A stretch of 64,000 nucleotides of DNA. Origin: Symbiodinium natans (Eukaryota > Sar > Dinophyceae > Suessiales > Symbiodiniaceae). Location: NCBI GenBank assembly GCA_905221605.1, contig CAJNDS010000180.1, forward strand, positions 978,501 through 1,042,500. The letters run 5' to 3'. A program made the position numbers and the translations under genes. The stretch's first letter is position 1. Each line of letters starts with the position of its first letter. Below the pieces are notes generated by a model, which worked only from the letters and a program-made list of their open reading frames with translations, did not search any database and was not told where the DNA came from. Below are positions 10,933 to 21,180 of the stretch, piece after piece.

Positions 10933-12337
10933 AATGGCCCACAGATGTTACTGCGGCCTACACCATCTTCCCCCCCCATATCGCAGAGCAGCTCCGAAAC
11001 CGTCATCGCCGCTCTCCACGAAGGGTTCGAGATGGCGGGTACTAATGCAGCCAAGCATCCTTGACTAGAGGGACAGTGGCCCGGAAGGCTGGGTGTACTA
11101 ACTACGACAATACTCCGATGGAGCAAAGGGGTCGTAGACGTTGGGGGGTGTATATTGTCTGCACAGAAGAATTGGGGCGTCGGGAGGAAGATGAGGGGTG
11201 CTGCGCGCACCTAGGGCCCTGTGAGGCCGAGATGAGTGGTGCAGGTTGGTGACGCTGATGGGGGAGGACAAAATCGGGCGCTGCAAGCCTACGCTGAAGG
11301 TCTAAGAGCCCAGGTAGGCCAAGATGAGGGGGGCTGTTTGCCTACACGAATGGACCTGCGGTTCTGGAGGCCGAGATGGACTAGGAGCCCTGAGGAGGCC
11401 AAGTGGACCGATGGACCTGCGGCCCTGGAAGGTCGGGATGGGGGGTGCTGAAAGCGGGTCGCTGAGGAGGGACACGAGAAAGGGGGTTTGGGCCAGAACA
11501 GGCTGATTTACACTCCATCCGGCCCAAGCCCGGGTTTTCGGCTCGAGAAGGGGGGTCTGGGCCAGAACTACTACATCTGGCCCAAAGCCAGGTTTTCGGC
11601 TCGAGAAAGGGGGATTGCTTACGCGGAAGGACCTACAGCCCTGGGAAGCCGAGATGTGGAGCGCCGGAAGGTTACACCCGGGCCCTGCGAGGACGGGATG
11701 GGGGCCTGAAGGCCAAGTGGACCAGAATGCACGAGAACGGTTTTTGCTTCAACTGGCCCAAACCCAGGTTTACGGCTCGAGAAAGGGGGTTTGGGCCAGA
11801 AGAGCTGATTTTAGTTGCAACTGGCCCAATGCCCAAACCCAGGTTTTCGGCTCAAGAAAAGGGGTTTGCTTACGCGGCCTTGGGAGGCACAGAGGTGGGG
11901 CACAGGTTGGTTAGCTGAAGACTCCGGGTCCCTGGGAGGGGAAGGGTGCTGCGAGCTACTGCTAAGATGAGGGGCTATTTGCTTACACACGACGGGGGCT
12001 ATTTGCTTACGCACCACGAAGGGGGTACTTGCTTACGCACCACGACGGGGGCGGAGAACAAACAAGCCCACGACCAGCCCAACCCGGAAGGCGCAGGGGG
12101 TACCAAACGCTTCAAACCAGCACAAGTCCAGTATATGAAGACGAGAGATGGGACCTGTGGTATTTTAAGCCACTTTCCTGTCAGCCCACAAAGGTGATGT
12201 GGCGGAGCTTAAACTGCACCTGACAGCCCTCAGTCCCAGACCCAAGAGTTCGAGGTGAGAATGGGGGCCTGGGCCTGATATGTAGGGCCTGGATCCCCCA
12301 CACCCATGACCCCTTTAGATGTCTGGTCTCTAAGTGC
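10933..12337 (-). repeat. LINE 3' region with leader-like monomers
   Basis: From about 11230 to 12020 this has degenerate copies of the segments that build the 5' array, such as GCAGGTTGGTGACGCTGATG and TTTCGGCTCGAGAAAGGGGG. No coding frame is supported. It follows the apparent end of ORF2 at 12338. Confidence 0.55.
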
Positions 12338-13790
12338 TCACCGACTTTTACGCGGACGCAGCAACTCCAAGGAGTCTACGTTCACTACGGCCAGGCCTTC
12401 ATTTTGAAGGGCCCGGACAGCACGAGAGAGGGCAACGGGCGGCCAGTCTTCAGCTACCCCTTGCGCGAGCTGCCGCAGCTCTTGCAGTAGCAGAGAGAGC
12501 GGGGCGTGACCCTCAGAAGACAGGCGTCGCAGCAGCCAGCGTCGGACCCGCCTGGTAGGGAGAGGAGTGGAGTGCACTTGCCCGGACCCAGCGCCGGCGG
12601 TGCACGCAGCCGCCAACCCACGAAGGTGAAGGAGAAGCCGGTCAGAGACAGGCGCAGCATCAGCGCGGTGAGGTGCTGCGGCCAGGCTATGGGCCCAAGT
12701 TTGCCAGCAGTTGGAGAGCGCGGAAGTGTCATACGCACGATGCGCACCGCAGTTCCAACGGCAGCGCCCACGAAAGTGGATGACCACGTTGCATGAAGCA
12801 CAGGACGGGCCATTCGAGCCGCGGCACCAGGGGCAAGGTAGCGCAGGACGGGCGTGCACTGGCAGGGAGACCCCACCACAGTGCCAGCAGGCCAAAGCCT
12901 GATCCTGATGCTCCACGGGAGGACATCTGCAAGTCAACGCCAGACCCGCCAAAGCTGCTGACCAGGAGGGACGTTGAGCACCCCAAGAGGCCTGCCCAGC
13001 GGTCAGAAAAGCGCCGCCATTATCCAGGAGGAGCTGGGTCAGTGTCGCATCCCGCTGATGGCGGCAGGGGGCGGTCCGACGCAAGCATTGGGTTGCGGCA
13101 TGCTGTGGGAGGAGAGCCCAGCGCAGTTCTTGGATGAATGCCGTGCCAGTCGCAGACCCAAGCCAGGAGGAAAGGGAGCCTGCTGCAGCAGGAGCTGGGT
13201 TGTCTTCCACTCCGTCAGGCAAGGCTTGGGGGGGAGGCCGCGGCAAGGTGGCTTCCGCCAAACGAAGCCACACGGAGACCCTAGCATGGTACGCGCTGCG
13301 GATGAACCGGAGACCTACAACAAGGCGCTGACAGCACTGAGCGGCAGGCAGGAAGGGGTGTTGCCGGCGGGCGAGGGCCTGAGCTGCGCAGAGAGGCGAA
13401 CTGCTCCAGTTCCAGGTCCTCCAAAGAAGCTGGCGAGAGACGGCAGATTGCAACCCCCAGTGCTTTGGGGAGCACTCCACGGTAAGCCAGGTCAGTACCA
13501 CACTCCTTGTTTGCAGATGCCGCACTGCTGCCAGCGACATCCTGTGAGAGCAAGGCCTCCCTTGCTGGAATGGGTACCAGCCAACGCCAGGCAGCAAGAA
13601 TGGGCCACCTTTCCACAACGCTTGGTGGAGGAGAAGGGGGATGTTCACCGCCCCTCCGTTGAACAGATGTTTGCCAGCGACGGGCAGCTTCGAGCAGATG
13701 AGAGGAGCCAGCCCGCAGGAGGTTCACAAGCGGGGCCAGGGCTGTACAGCCATAACTACGTGCCGCGGGGTACCTGGAGCCTGCCGGCAC
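12338..13790 (-). pseudogene. LINE ORF2 C-terminal region, Cys/His-rich
   Basis: Minus-strand frames downstream of the RNase H region. One frame carries CPLCRQAPGTPRHV near 13780, a zinc-knuckle-like end common in LINE ORF2 proteins. The frame then shifts, and a 436-codon stretch includes clustered Cys (CWHCGG, CPWCRG, CASCNVV) and ends with a Leu/Arg-rich helix-like tail before the stop at 12338. These parts probably were one protein. The frame breaks make it a relic. Confidence 0.5.
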
Positions 13791-15055
13791 AAGGGGCAGG
13801 TACGGTGGGATGGATCATCCACACGGGCAGCCCATTGTGAGGCAACAGGGGCTTCAGTAGCATGCGCATGTAGGCGTTCTGTCCAGCTCCCCCCAATGGC
13901 CCGGTGGAGACGAAACGCCATCGCAGACAGGTCTAACGGGGAAGAGTCTGCTGGCAAGAGCCATCGTGACCACGCAGTAGTGAAGCTGCACTGTGTGTAG
14001 ATTGAGACATCCAGGGTGGGGGTGAACACCTGGTCTAACAAGCGTGGCAGAAGCCCTTGGACAGGCCGACTACGCCAGGCTTCGATACTTTGTGCACGTA
14101 GGATGTGCCGAATGCATGGGCGAATTGGGCCCGTGACCATGTGCCCATCCAAAGCTGCCCAGGCAAATGGACCGCTACTGGGGTACCGTACGTCTGGTGG
14201 AGAAGGGTTGGCGGACGCAACACGGCAGCCTGCGTCTTGGGCTTCATTGCCTTGTGTGAAGACTGGGAAGGGCAGGGACGTGTACTGCTGGTGACTGCGG
14301 ATGTCCAGCCCCACCACCCCATCTTCTACGAAGGCAATCCGTGAGAAGGTCCGCATTTTGTCATTGAGGGGCATACGGACGTTCCAGTGCTGGGGAAAGG
14401 CGAGCTGGTGAAGCCTCCAGGAATGCGCAGCCCAGGCATGGCGGAGGTCGTCCAAGCCGTACTTCAGCAGCGACACCAAGTGAAGCGAAGGGGCAGAAAG
14501 GAGCTTTGACAAGGAACCTGCAGAAGCTGTGCGCAGAGAATCGAAGAGGGCGCTTCTGTCAAAAACCAGGAGATGCCAGTTGTCGGCCCGGCGAAAGCGG
14601 AGGGAGACTGCTAAAGAGAGCAACTCTGCAGTGTGAATGGTAGAGGACGCCCAACCATAGCGCGTAGGAAGCTTACCCTGGATCTGGCGAGAAACCCATG
14701 CTGAGGACTCCCAATACTGACCAACACTCCCAAAGCCCCTGGCTTGACAGGCAAACGTGGCACCATCTTTGGAAAACCCCCCGTCTCCATAGATGGCACC
14801 ATCAGACGTATCCGACGCATGGGGTAGTGGGGTGAGGAGGGCTCTGGCACGTGCAGGCCAAATCCCAGGGTTCTTCCCAGGCCAACTGGGGCCAGTTTTC
14901 CGAGATGTCTGGCACCACCTCCAAACCGAAAAGGGAGCACTCAGTACGCCAGTCCAGATTCGACTGGGCGAGGGCTGCAGCGGCCGCAGAAGCGCAAGAG
15001 GCTGCAGTGACAGGGGAGTGAGCTGGGAGAAACTCTGCCCACACCTCAGCATCAT
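13724..15055 (-). pseudogene. LINE ORF2 RNase H region
   Basis: A 443-codon minus frame. AIYGDGGFSKDG (near 14790) gives the first catalytic Asp, HTAELLSLAVSL the Glu, and LLVFDRSALFDSL (near 14550) the next Asp, matching the order in LINE-type RNase H. This enzyme would remove the RNA strand during element copying. A tail with CPLC...H follows. The N-terminal part overlaps the end of the reverse-transcriptase frame, so a frameshift lies near 14.8-15.0 kb. Confidence 0.6.
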
Positions 15056-16800
15056 GCCATGAATCCATAGGAATTCGCCGCTCTACCAAGGAGACCCATG
15101 CCAGGCGAACCGAGTTAGCTAGCACGCCCACCCTGCAGTAGCGAGCAGCTGCGTCAAAGACGTCTGGCTTAAAGCGGCCAACCAAGGGATGTGGGGGAGG
15201 GGGGCGGAGATTGTCAAGCATCCTGGCCACGAAGCGATCAGTGGAGAGGCTGATGTAAATGCCGTAGCCGGCCAGGAGGTTGAGTGCGGAAAGAAGCAAG
15301 CCCGCGAAGGTCGGGAGTGTGTGGGGCGAGCTGCGCAAGGCCTGCCGCAGGGTGTCTCTGCTCACCAGTGAAGCTGACGACTTGCCATTTAGTAGGAGAA
15401 GGAGATCAGCGGCAGTGGAAGCGACCAGCATCTCCGAGAGAAGGGGCACCCCTAGCCCGCCGCTGCTCCGCGAGGCTGACAGACTCATGCGCTCAGCAGT
15501 TACTCGGGTACCCAGACTTGAGAGGAGCAAGCGGTGCAGAGCTGCATCTTCCTGATGGAGGGTTGCAGGTGAAGGGAGGCCTACTAGGGGAGCATAGCCT
15601 AGAGATCCCCCGAGAATCCATTGGATCATGGCTCGCCCCTCATCCCATGAGCAGCACTTGCAGGCGAGACGGTGACGAACGGCTTCTGGCTTGGTTACGA
15701 GGTCTTGAGCTGCCAAAGTATGGCGGTCAGCCACCGTCCCCCGCTTGCCCAAAAGAGTGTCAACGTGGTCCACTTCTGAACGGGGGAGGGTGTAGTGTTG
15801 GAGCCCCCCGGCCCAGATGTCCCAACTGGTGACAGTGGCCCCATTTTGGTGGATGCGCGGGTCTTGGATGGCAGGCAGGGCTGAGTCCCACTCAGACGCA
15901 AAAGCCGAGAACTTCGACCAGGCAAAGCCAACACCCGAAGCTTCGCTGCCCAGGGCGAAGCTGCCCAAGATGGGAGGAAGATCGGACAACCCATTGCCAT
16001 AGTGTTCTATGTCATCCACATACCCCGCAGCCACGACGCTGCGCTAGTGGTGTAGGAAGCCCCATCATTGGAGCGTAAGCGGAGAAGGGGGTCCTGACCT
16101 GCGCGAGACAGCTCTGGAGAGGACACAGCTCCTTGTGGAATGCCGCGGGTCAAGGGCACTGGATCGGTGGGACCTGAACGGGTATCCAGGGCCACCTGCA
16201 AGGTGCGGAAGAGGCCCTGGTGCAGGCGGCGTACTGAATCCGGAAAGCCTCGACCCTGTTGCACGGCATCGATTTGAGTGAGCTGCAGCGTGTTAAAGAA
16301 TTTCTCGTAATCGGCCGGGACCCGAAGAAAGGGACGGCAGAATCGCCTAGCATCTTCACAGAGGAGTGCATCAAGATAAAGTACCTCGGCTGCAGCAGAC
16401 ACGCCCTTGGAGTGGGCTCTGCTAAGCTCGGAGAAGGGCTCTGTAGGGCACCAGCCATGACGAGATAGCGCCAGGCGTTCGGCGACTGGAGCCTCTATGG
16501 CTTTGAGGTTTTCCTCCAACATGGATAGAGGACGCCAGCCGCCAGATGGTTTAGCCAAGTGAACTTGGTCTGCATGTTGCAAGGTGCGCGACACTACGCC
16601 GGTGAGGCGTTGAAGGTCGAGGGAGCGCCAGAAAGTGTCGCGGAACGGTTCCGGAAAAGCCTCAATGAAAGCCGCTGGGGCCCGGCCGAGAGTGACGGAA
16701 GCGGGAAAGCAGGGAGCTCTTTTCGAGCTGGGACGTGCGTTCCACAAAGCTGTAGTCAACAGGGTCCGGGCAACGGAGAACTAAAACGCTGGGGGAGGGT
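14802..16800 (-). pseudogene. LINE ORF2 reverse transcriptase
   Basis: Two overlapping minus frames carry one reverse transcriptase. The frame ending at 16007 has the N-terminal fingers motif KPSGGWRPLSMLEENLKAIE, motif A as PADYEKFFN and motif B as RGIPQGAVSSP. The next frame starts with motif C, AAGYVDDIEHYG, near 16022. The domain order is correct across the junction, so a single indel near 16.0 kb broke a formerly continuous gene. A long thumb/connection region follows to 14.8 kb. The Asp pair of YVDD is present, so catalytic residues survive and only the frame is lost. Confidence 0.7.
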
Positions 16801-17039
16801 GCCCAACGAAAGTGCTCCAACGAGAGGCTGTTTGCAGGATGGCGCCCGAGGGAAAGAACCTTAAGGGGTGACCCTGAGCAGGGGAGCGGCCTGGTGGCCC
16901 ACCAATCCTGATGCTCAAGCCTTAGGAGCCACGCACCTGTGTCTGTGCGAACGCGCAAGCATTGCGGGTGCACATAGCTCACATTGGCCCCTGCATGAGA
17001 AGGAGATGAGCCGCCGTGGCCCAGGTGACAGCATTGCAA
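16662..17039 (-). pseudogene. LINE ORF2 linker between endonuclease and RT
   Basis: The endonuclease frame stops at 16915, and a third minus frame continues protein-like sequence to about 16.66 kb before the RT frame takes over. No known domain. It marks two further frame changes. Confidence 0.4.
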
Positions 17040-19313
17040 GACCTACGCGGGAAAGGTCGCTGTTTGGATGTGAGGCACCTACTTGCAGGAAATCGATGGC
17101 ACCACGGCGCGCACCGTTGCCGTCAGTGAAAGACAGTGTGGAGGCATGCTGCCATGGTTGGGGAGGTTGCTGCAGCAGCCTGGACCACTCTTGCGTGGCT
17201 CCCTGAAGCACGTCGCCTGTGCTACAGGGGCGGCGGCGGGAGCCGTCAGCATCCGCGACCCACTCTGGAGAGTAGCGGGCCTGTGGCAAGGAGGCAGGGC
17301 GCATACGGGAGGCCCAGCCCTTGGCGTCACCTCGACGCAACAAGGATATGCGTAGCTGACGAGAAGAGCGAACTGAGCTCTGAGCGACAGCAGATTGACG
17401 CTTGGCTGCCTCTGCGATGCTGTCATCTAGCAATTGAAGGCATTGTGCCGGAGAGGGCGAAGGGGGTGAGGAGGTCCAGGTGGGGGCTGGAGGCCAACGA
17501 AAAGAAACATTGCCAGCAAGCCTCGGCTGTTCGTCATCGAGTGCTGCTGCCAGAGGGGCTACGGACGAGTCAAAACCGAGGCTGGAAGCCCACTCTACTC
17601 GATCCCGGAGAAAAAGATCCCAGGCAGGGAGCCCCGGTCGGTCAACAGCGCCATCCTGCCTGGCATGATTTTCCATGTCCACTGCTTTGGACCACAGCGT
17701 GGCAGCGGTGGAAAGTGGGAAGCGTGCGAGGTTGAGGCTATGTCTTGAAGACGGGAGCGCGTCTCGCACCGCTGTTCGAACGCGCCTGAGTTCAAGAAGG
17801 CACGCGTGCCAAGCTTCTGCTTGACGGCCTAGTTGCCGCTCTGGCACAGGGTGCGTAGGGTGCACTGCGGGAAGGACGGCCATAAGAACCGACATCACGC
17901 CATCCACAGTGGACTGCACGCGCTCAGTGAAAGATTCCGGAGGAGTGAGGGAGGGCAAACCGTGGAAGCCGTCCAGGCCTTCGCAGGGCGGTTGAGGCAA
18001 GGCTCGCCACTCTTCTTCCAGGGAGGACAACGCTGACGCAAGTTGCGACAACCGTGCAGTGTGCTGAGCGGCCCGAGAGGAAATGACCGATGGCAGGTCA
18101 GTGTCCAGTCGACTCACCAGGTTTCGCCAAGGCCTTGCGGGAGGGGAAGTGTCTGGCACCGCGGGCAGCTGCAGCGCAAGATCAGCAAGCACGGGGTCGT
18201 GGTCGACCCGGCGGTCCCACTTCCATAGAATCGAGGCGTTGAGAAGATGAACTTCCAAGGATGGGCATGGCAACCACCATATGGAGTCAAGCCGGCTTGC
18301 TGAACCCGCCCGGGAGAAAAAGGTGAACGCTTTAAGTCGAGGGTGCCTGACGCGGAACATGTCCAGGAAGCCACGTGCCTGAAGGAAAGGTGCCAAGGAG
18401 GCTGGACGGACGGAGCATGTGCCCTCCCAACAATCAAGCTCTTGGGACACGAAGGAGTTGAGGTCACCCCCGACGATGAGTAGCTGTTGATGTTCAGCGG
18501 CCTTCCTAATTTGGGTGTCCAGAAACTCTTTGAGGGCTTGTTCATCGTGAAGAGAGGAGGCGTGGCGGACACCAAAGTCCGGCAAGCAGGCACCGACTGG
18601 GCCGTAGATCGCAGCGACTCTCAGGCTGAGGCCGTTTTGAGTATGCAAAACTGCAGCTACGCGTGCCTGGAAACATCGCTCCAACCACCCGAGTAGCCTG
18701 CCCGAACTGCAAGGAGGACGCCTGAGCCGGCCCCAGATGAGGAGGAGGAGGAGGAGGAGGTGGAACCAGAGCTGGGACACTGAGGGGAGCGGCCGTGGCT
18801 GACTGCCCGGTAGCCAGCGGCAAGCAGGCCTTTGCACGCTAGCGCGTGTTGCGCATCGCTCTGCAGCGCTGTCTCCGTGAGAAAGGCCACGTCCGCCCCC
18901 AGTGTGGCCAAGCTCTGCCCCTGCCAAATACCGCATTGGTGTCGATTCCGACCTGTGCTGCCGCACTGGACGGTTGCCAGGCGGAGCACTTGCGAGCCTC
19001 TCCAGGACATGTCGTCTCCCAAACATTGTCCCGAGAAAGAGGGTGGAGACTGTTGTTCCCCTACTGCGACAAGTAGACGATCGTCGGCCGCTTCAACAGC
19101 CGCGCGAGGTGTAGAAGGAGCCGAAGACGAGGAGTCGCCACCATCTTCAAGAAGGTCCATGCCAAAGGATGAGACTGAACTAAAAAGGGGGTCAACTACA
19201 GAATGGCTAGAGCCGAGGCCGGTTGGGAGGAGTGTAGAAGGACATGACGAGCAAAATCTACAGCATGAAAGCATGCCGGGCGGGCGCATGACTGAAGGCG
19301 AGCAGGTGACCAT
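16915..19313 (-). pseudogene. LINE ORF2 APE-type endonuclease and downstream linker
   Basis: The N-terminal part lies in one minus frame (19313-18657): after a Ser-rich leader it reads a VQCGS strand start, ADVAFLTET with the metal-binding Glu, and GVLLAVRAGY. Near 18.70 kb the frame shifts into a 703-codon ORF continuing with LRVAAIYGPVG, VGGDLNSF (Asp-x-Asn), RLDSIWW and VDHDPV (the Asp-His pair) down to about 18.2 kb. These are the motifs of apurinic/apyrimidinic-type endonucleases that nick target DNA for LINE integration. The remainder to 16915 is an uncharacterised linker. Catalytic residues are intact but the frame is not. Confidence 0.65.
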
Positions 19314-19549
19314 AAGCGCCTACTTACTGCTTGCTCGTGGACAGATTGGGAACAATGAGGGGAGTACCGCACTACGGAGGTGAGGCTACTGCACCAAGAA
19401 AGTTTGTTGGACCTTTCGCGGTGTGAGCCGGCCACGCAGAGCAGAGTGGTGAAGAAATACGAGAAAGGCAGCGCAGTTGAAGAATCGGACAAAAGCTGTA
19501 CAACTGCGACCGTGGATTTCACAGAAGGCTACCTAGACCCGATCAGCCC

Positions 19550-20386
19550 TTAAAGTACTGGAGCGTTGCACTCCGGGCAACGACCTCGAGCGTGCGGGGC
19601 GTTGAGCCAACGTTCAAGGCAGTCTGAATGTACTACGTGGAGGCATTCCAGTCGTACGAGCTTGTCAGTGGCCAGGATGTCGTCTCGACAACACACACAT
19701 GTCCAGCCCTCTTCCGAAGCACCCGCTGTGAATTGGACCAGGCGAAGCCCCAAGAAGACCGAGGGACCAGATTCATCAGGCGGGTCGAGCTCCGCAGCTG
19801 GGAACGAAGAGGCTGGGTTGGTTGAGGAGTCGACTTCGGGCGCTGGCAGCGCCGGTGTCACTGACCTCCTGGCCAGTGAGATTTTGAGGGTACCCACAGG
19901 AGACGCAAGCTTGGCTCGACCATGCTGGTCCTGGCTCGCCGCTGGCAGGAGTTCCTTCAGGATGCGGTCGGCCAGGCCCGGCGTGGCGAAGGCGACGTGC
20001 GACAAGAAGAAAGCCGGGGACTTGCGAGAACTCCGTCGGGTCTGCGCAAGCTGGAAGCTGGGCTCCAGAGCAGCCAGTGAGGGCGAGATTCCCGCCACAT
20101 GGCTCAGAAGAGCCTCCAACTGACTGATGTTGGGCCGTCGGGGTAAGCCGATAATGTGTAGCCCTGCCGGCAGACGCGATGGAGGTGAGGTCGCAGGCTT
20201 CAAAGTTGTCGGTGAGGTGGGGGAAGCAGAGACGGTGGTAAGGTTGGCTCGCTTCTGCTTGGCCGTGCCCTTCCGAGTAGCCGCTTGAGTGGCTGTTTGG
20301 GCAGACCGAAATACTGTGAGCGGAGCTGGCTGCGAAGGTGTGCCGGTGCAACTTCCTCGTCCTGCTAAAGGAGGGCGAGCTGCCAT
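19550..20386 (-). CDS. LINE ORF1: RRM-like region plus C-terminal RING finger
   Basis: A 278-codon ORF with ATG at 20386, although the frame is open further upstream. A basic, Ser/Pro/Thr-rich N-terminus is followed by a region (about 75-150) with LHIIGLPRR and FLSHVAFATP, like the RNP2 and RNP1 strands of an RRM, as in many LINE ORF1 RNA-binding proteins. The last 50 residues read C-x2-C, then 13 residues, C-x-H-x2-H-x2-C, then C-P-E-C: a RING-type finger (CVCCRDD, CLHVVHSDC, CPECNAPVL). RING domains usually recruit E2 ubiquitin-conjugating enzymes, and ORF1 proteins normally end in CCHC knuckles, so this is odd. It lies about 240 bp upstream of ORF2 on the same strand. The ORF is intact, unlike ORF2. 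Confidence 0.6.
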   Translation of the reverse strand: MAARPPLAGRGSCTGTPSQPAPLTVFRSAQTATQAATRKGTAKQKRANLTTVSASPTSPTTLKPATSPPSRLPAGLHIIGLPRRPNISQLEALLSHVAGISPSLAALEPSFQLAQTRRSSRKSPAFFLSHVAFATPGLADRILKELLPAASQDQHGRAKLASPVGTLKISLARRSVTPALPAPEVDSSTNPASSFPAAELDPPDESGPSVFLGLRLVQFTAGASEEGWTCVCCRDDILATDKLVRLECLHVVHSDCLERWLNAPHARGRCPECNAPVL

Positions 20387-21180
20387 CTTTGGCCTCAGCC
20401 CCGACGATTCCGTGTGCGGGCTGGACTGCGGGAGCGAGCGCGGCCACAGCCTTCACGAGACTGCAAAGTACGAGATGCTTGCAGGGGTGGACGTACTCGG
20501 GGTGGAGGTCCACTGGCGCCGCGATGCTCCCCAAGTGCAAAGCTCCGTGTGGTGATGGCTGGCGGCGCTACCTCCGGCATGCCTCACAGAGGCTGCAGCT
20601 GGCCTTCCACCGCCCGGCATCGAGGATGTGCGCACAGTTTCCCAGGCCCCCCGCTCCACTATGTCAACTGGTCAGCTCCGCGGACTTCCTCGCCCTCCAC
20701 GTCCGCCAGCACGTGTACCTTCGCCTTGGGCACAGGGCGCCCCAGTGAACAGCTCCAGCAAAGCTGGAAGCAGTGCTCCAGGCCGCATTACTCCTAGTGC
20801 TTCCCCCTCCAGTGCGCGCCTCCAAGGTCCGCCGCGAGGGATTTCGGCCAAACCACGCAGTGGGCTCCCCTCGGCACAAGCTCGCCATGCCCCTAAACCT
20901 CCTGCAGTCCCTGCTCGCCCTCGCCTGGCACGTGCTGCACTTCCAAGATGCGCTACATGCGCACAGCGCGACGCGCATCCTCTTGCCATGATGGGTCCAT
21001 GGCGGGCGAGGCAGGCCTACAAGAGTTGAACACGTACAGCACAAAGCCTTTGCTTGAGGAGGTCGGCGGACACATGGCGCATGCGGGCAAGTGTATCTAC
21101 GGATGCCAGGATGGCGCACCTAACATCTCAAAGAAGCAAATTTTGTGAGAGAAGGTAGACACAGCAATACGACACATGCT
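20387..21180 (-). other. LINE leader between monomers and ORF1
   Basis: GC-rich sequence with several open minus frames, including Arg/Cys-rich ones (20664-21119) and one reading into the ORF1 region from 20540. An extended or frameshifted ORF1 N-terminus may lie here, but no domain is visible. Confidence 0.35.
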
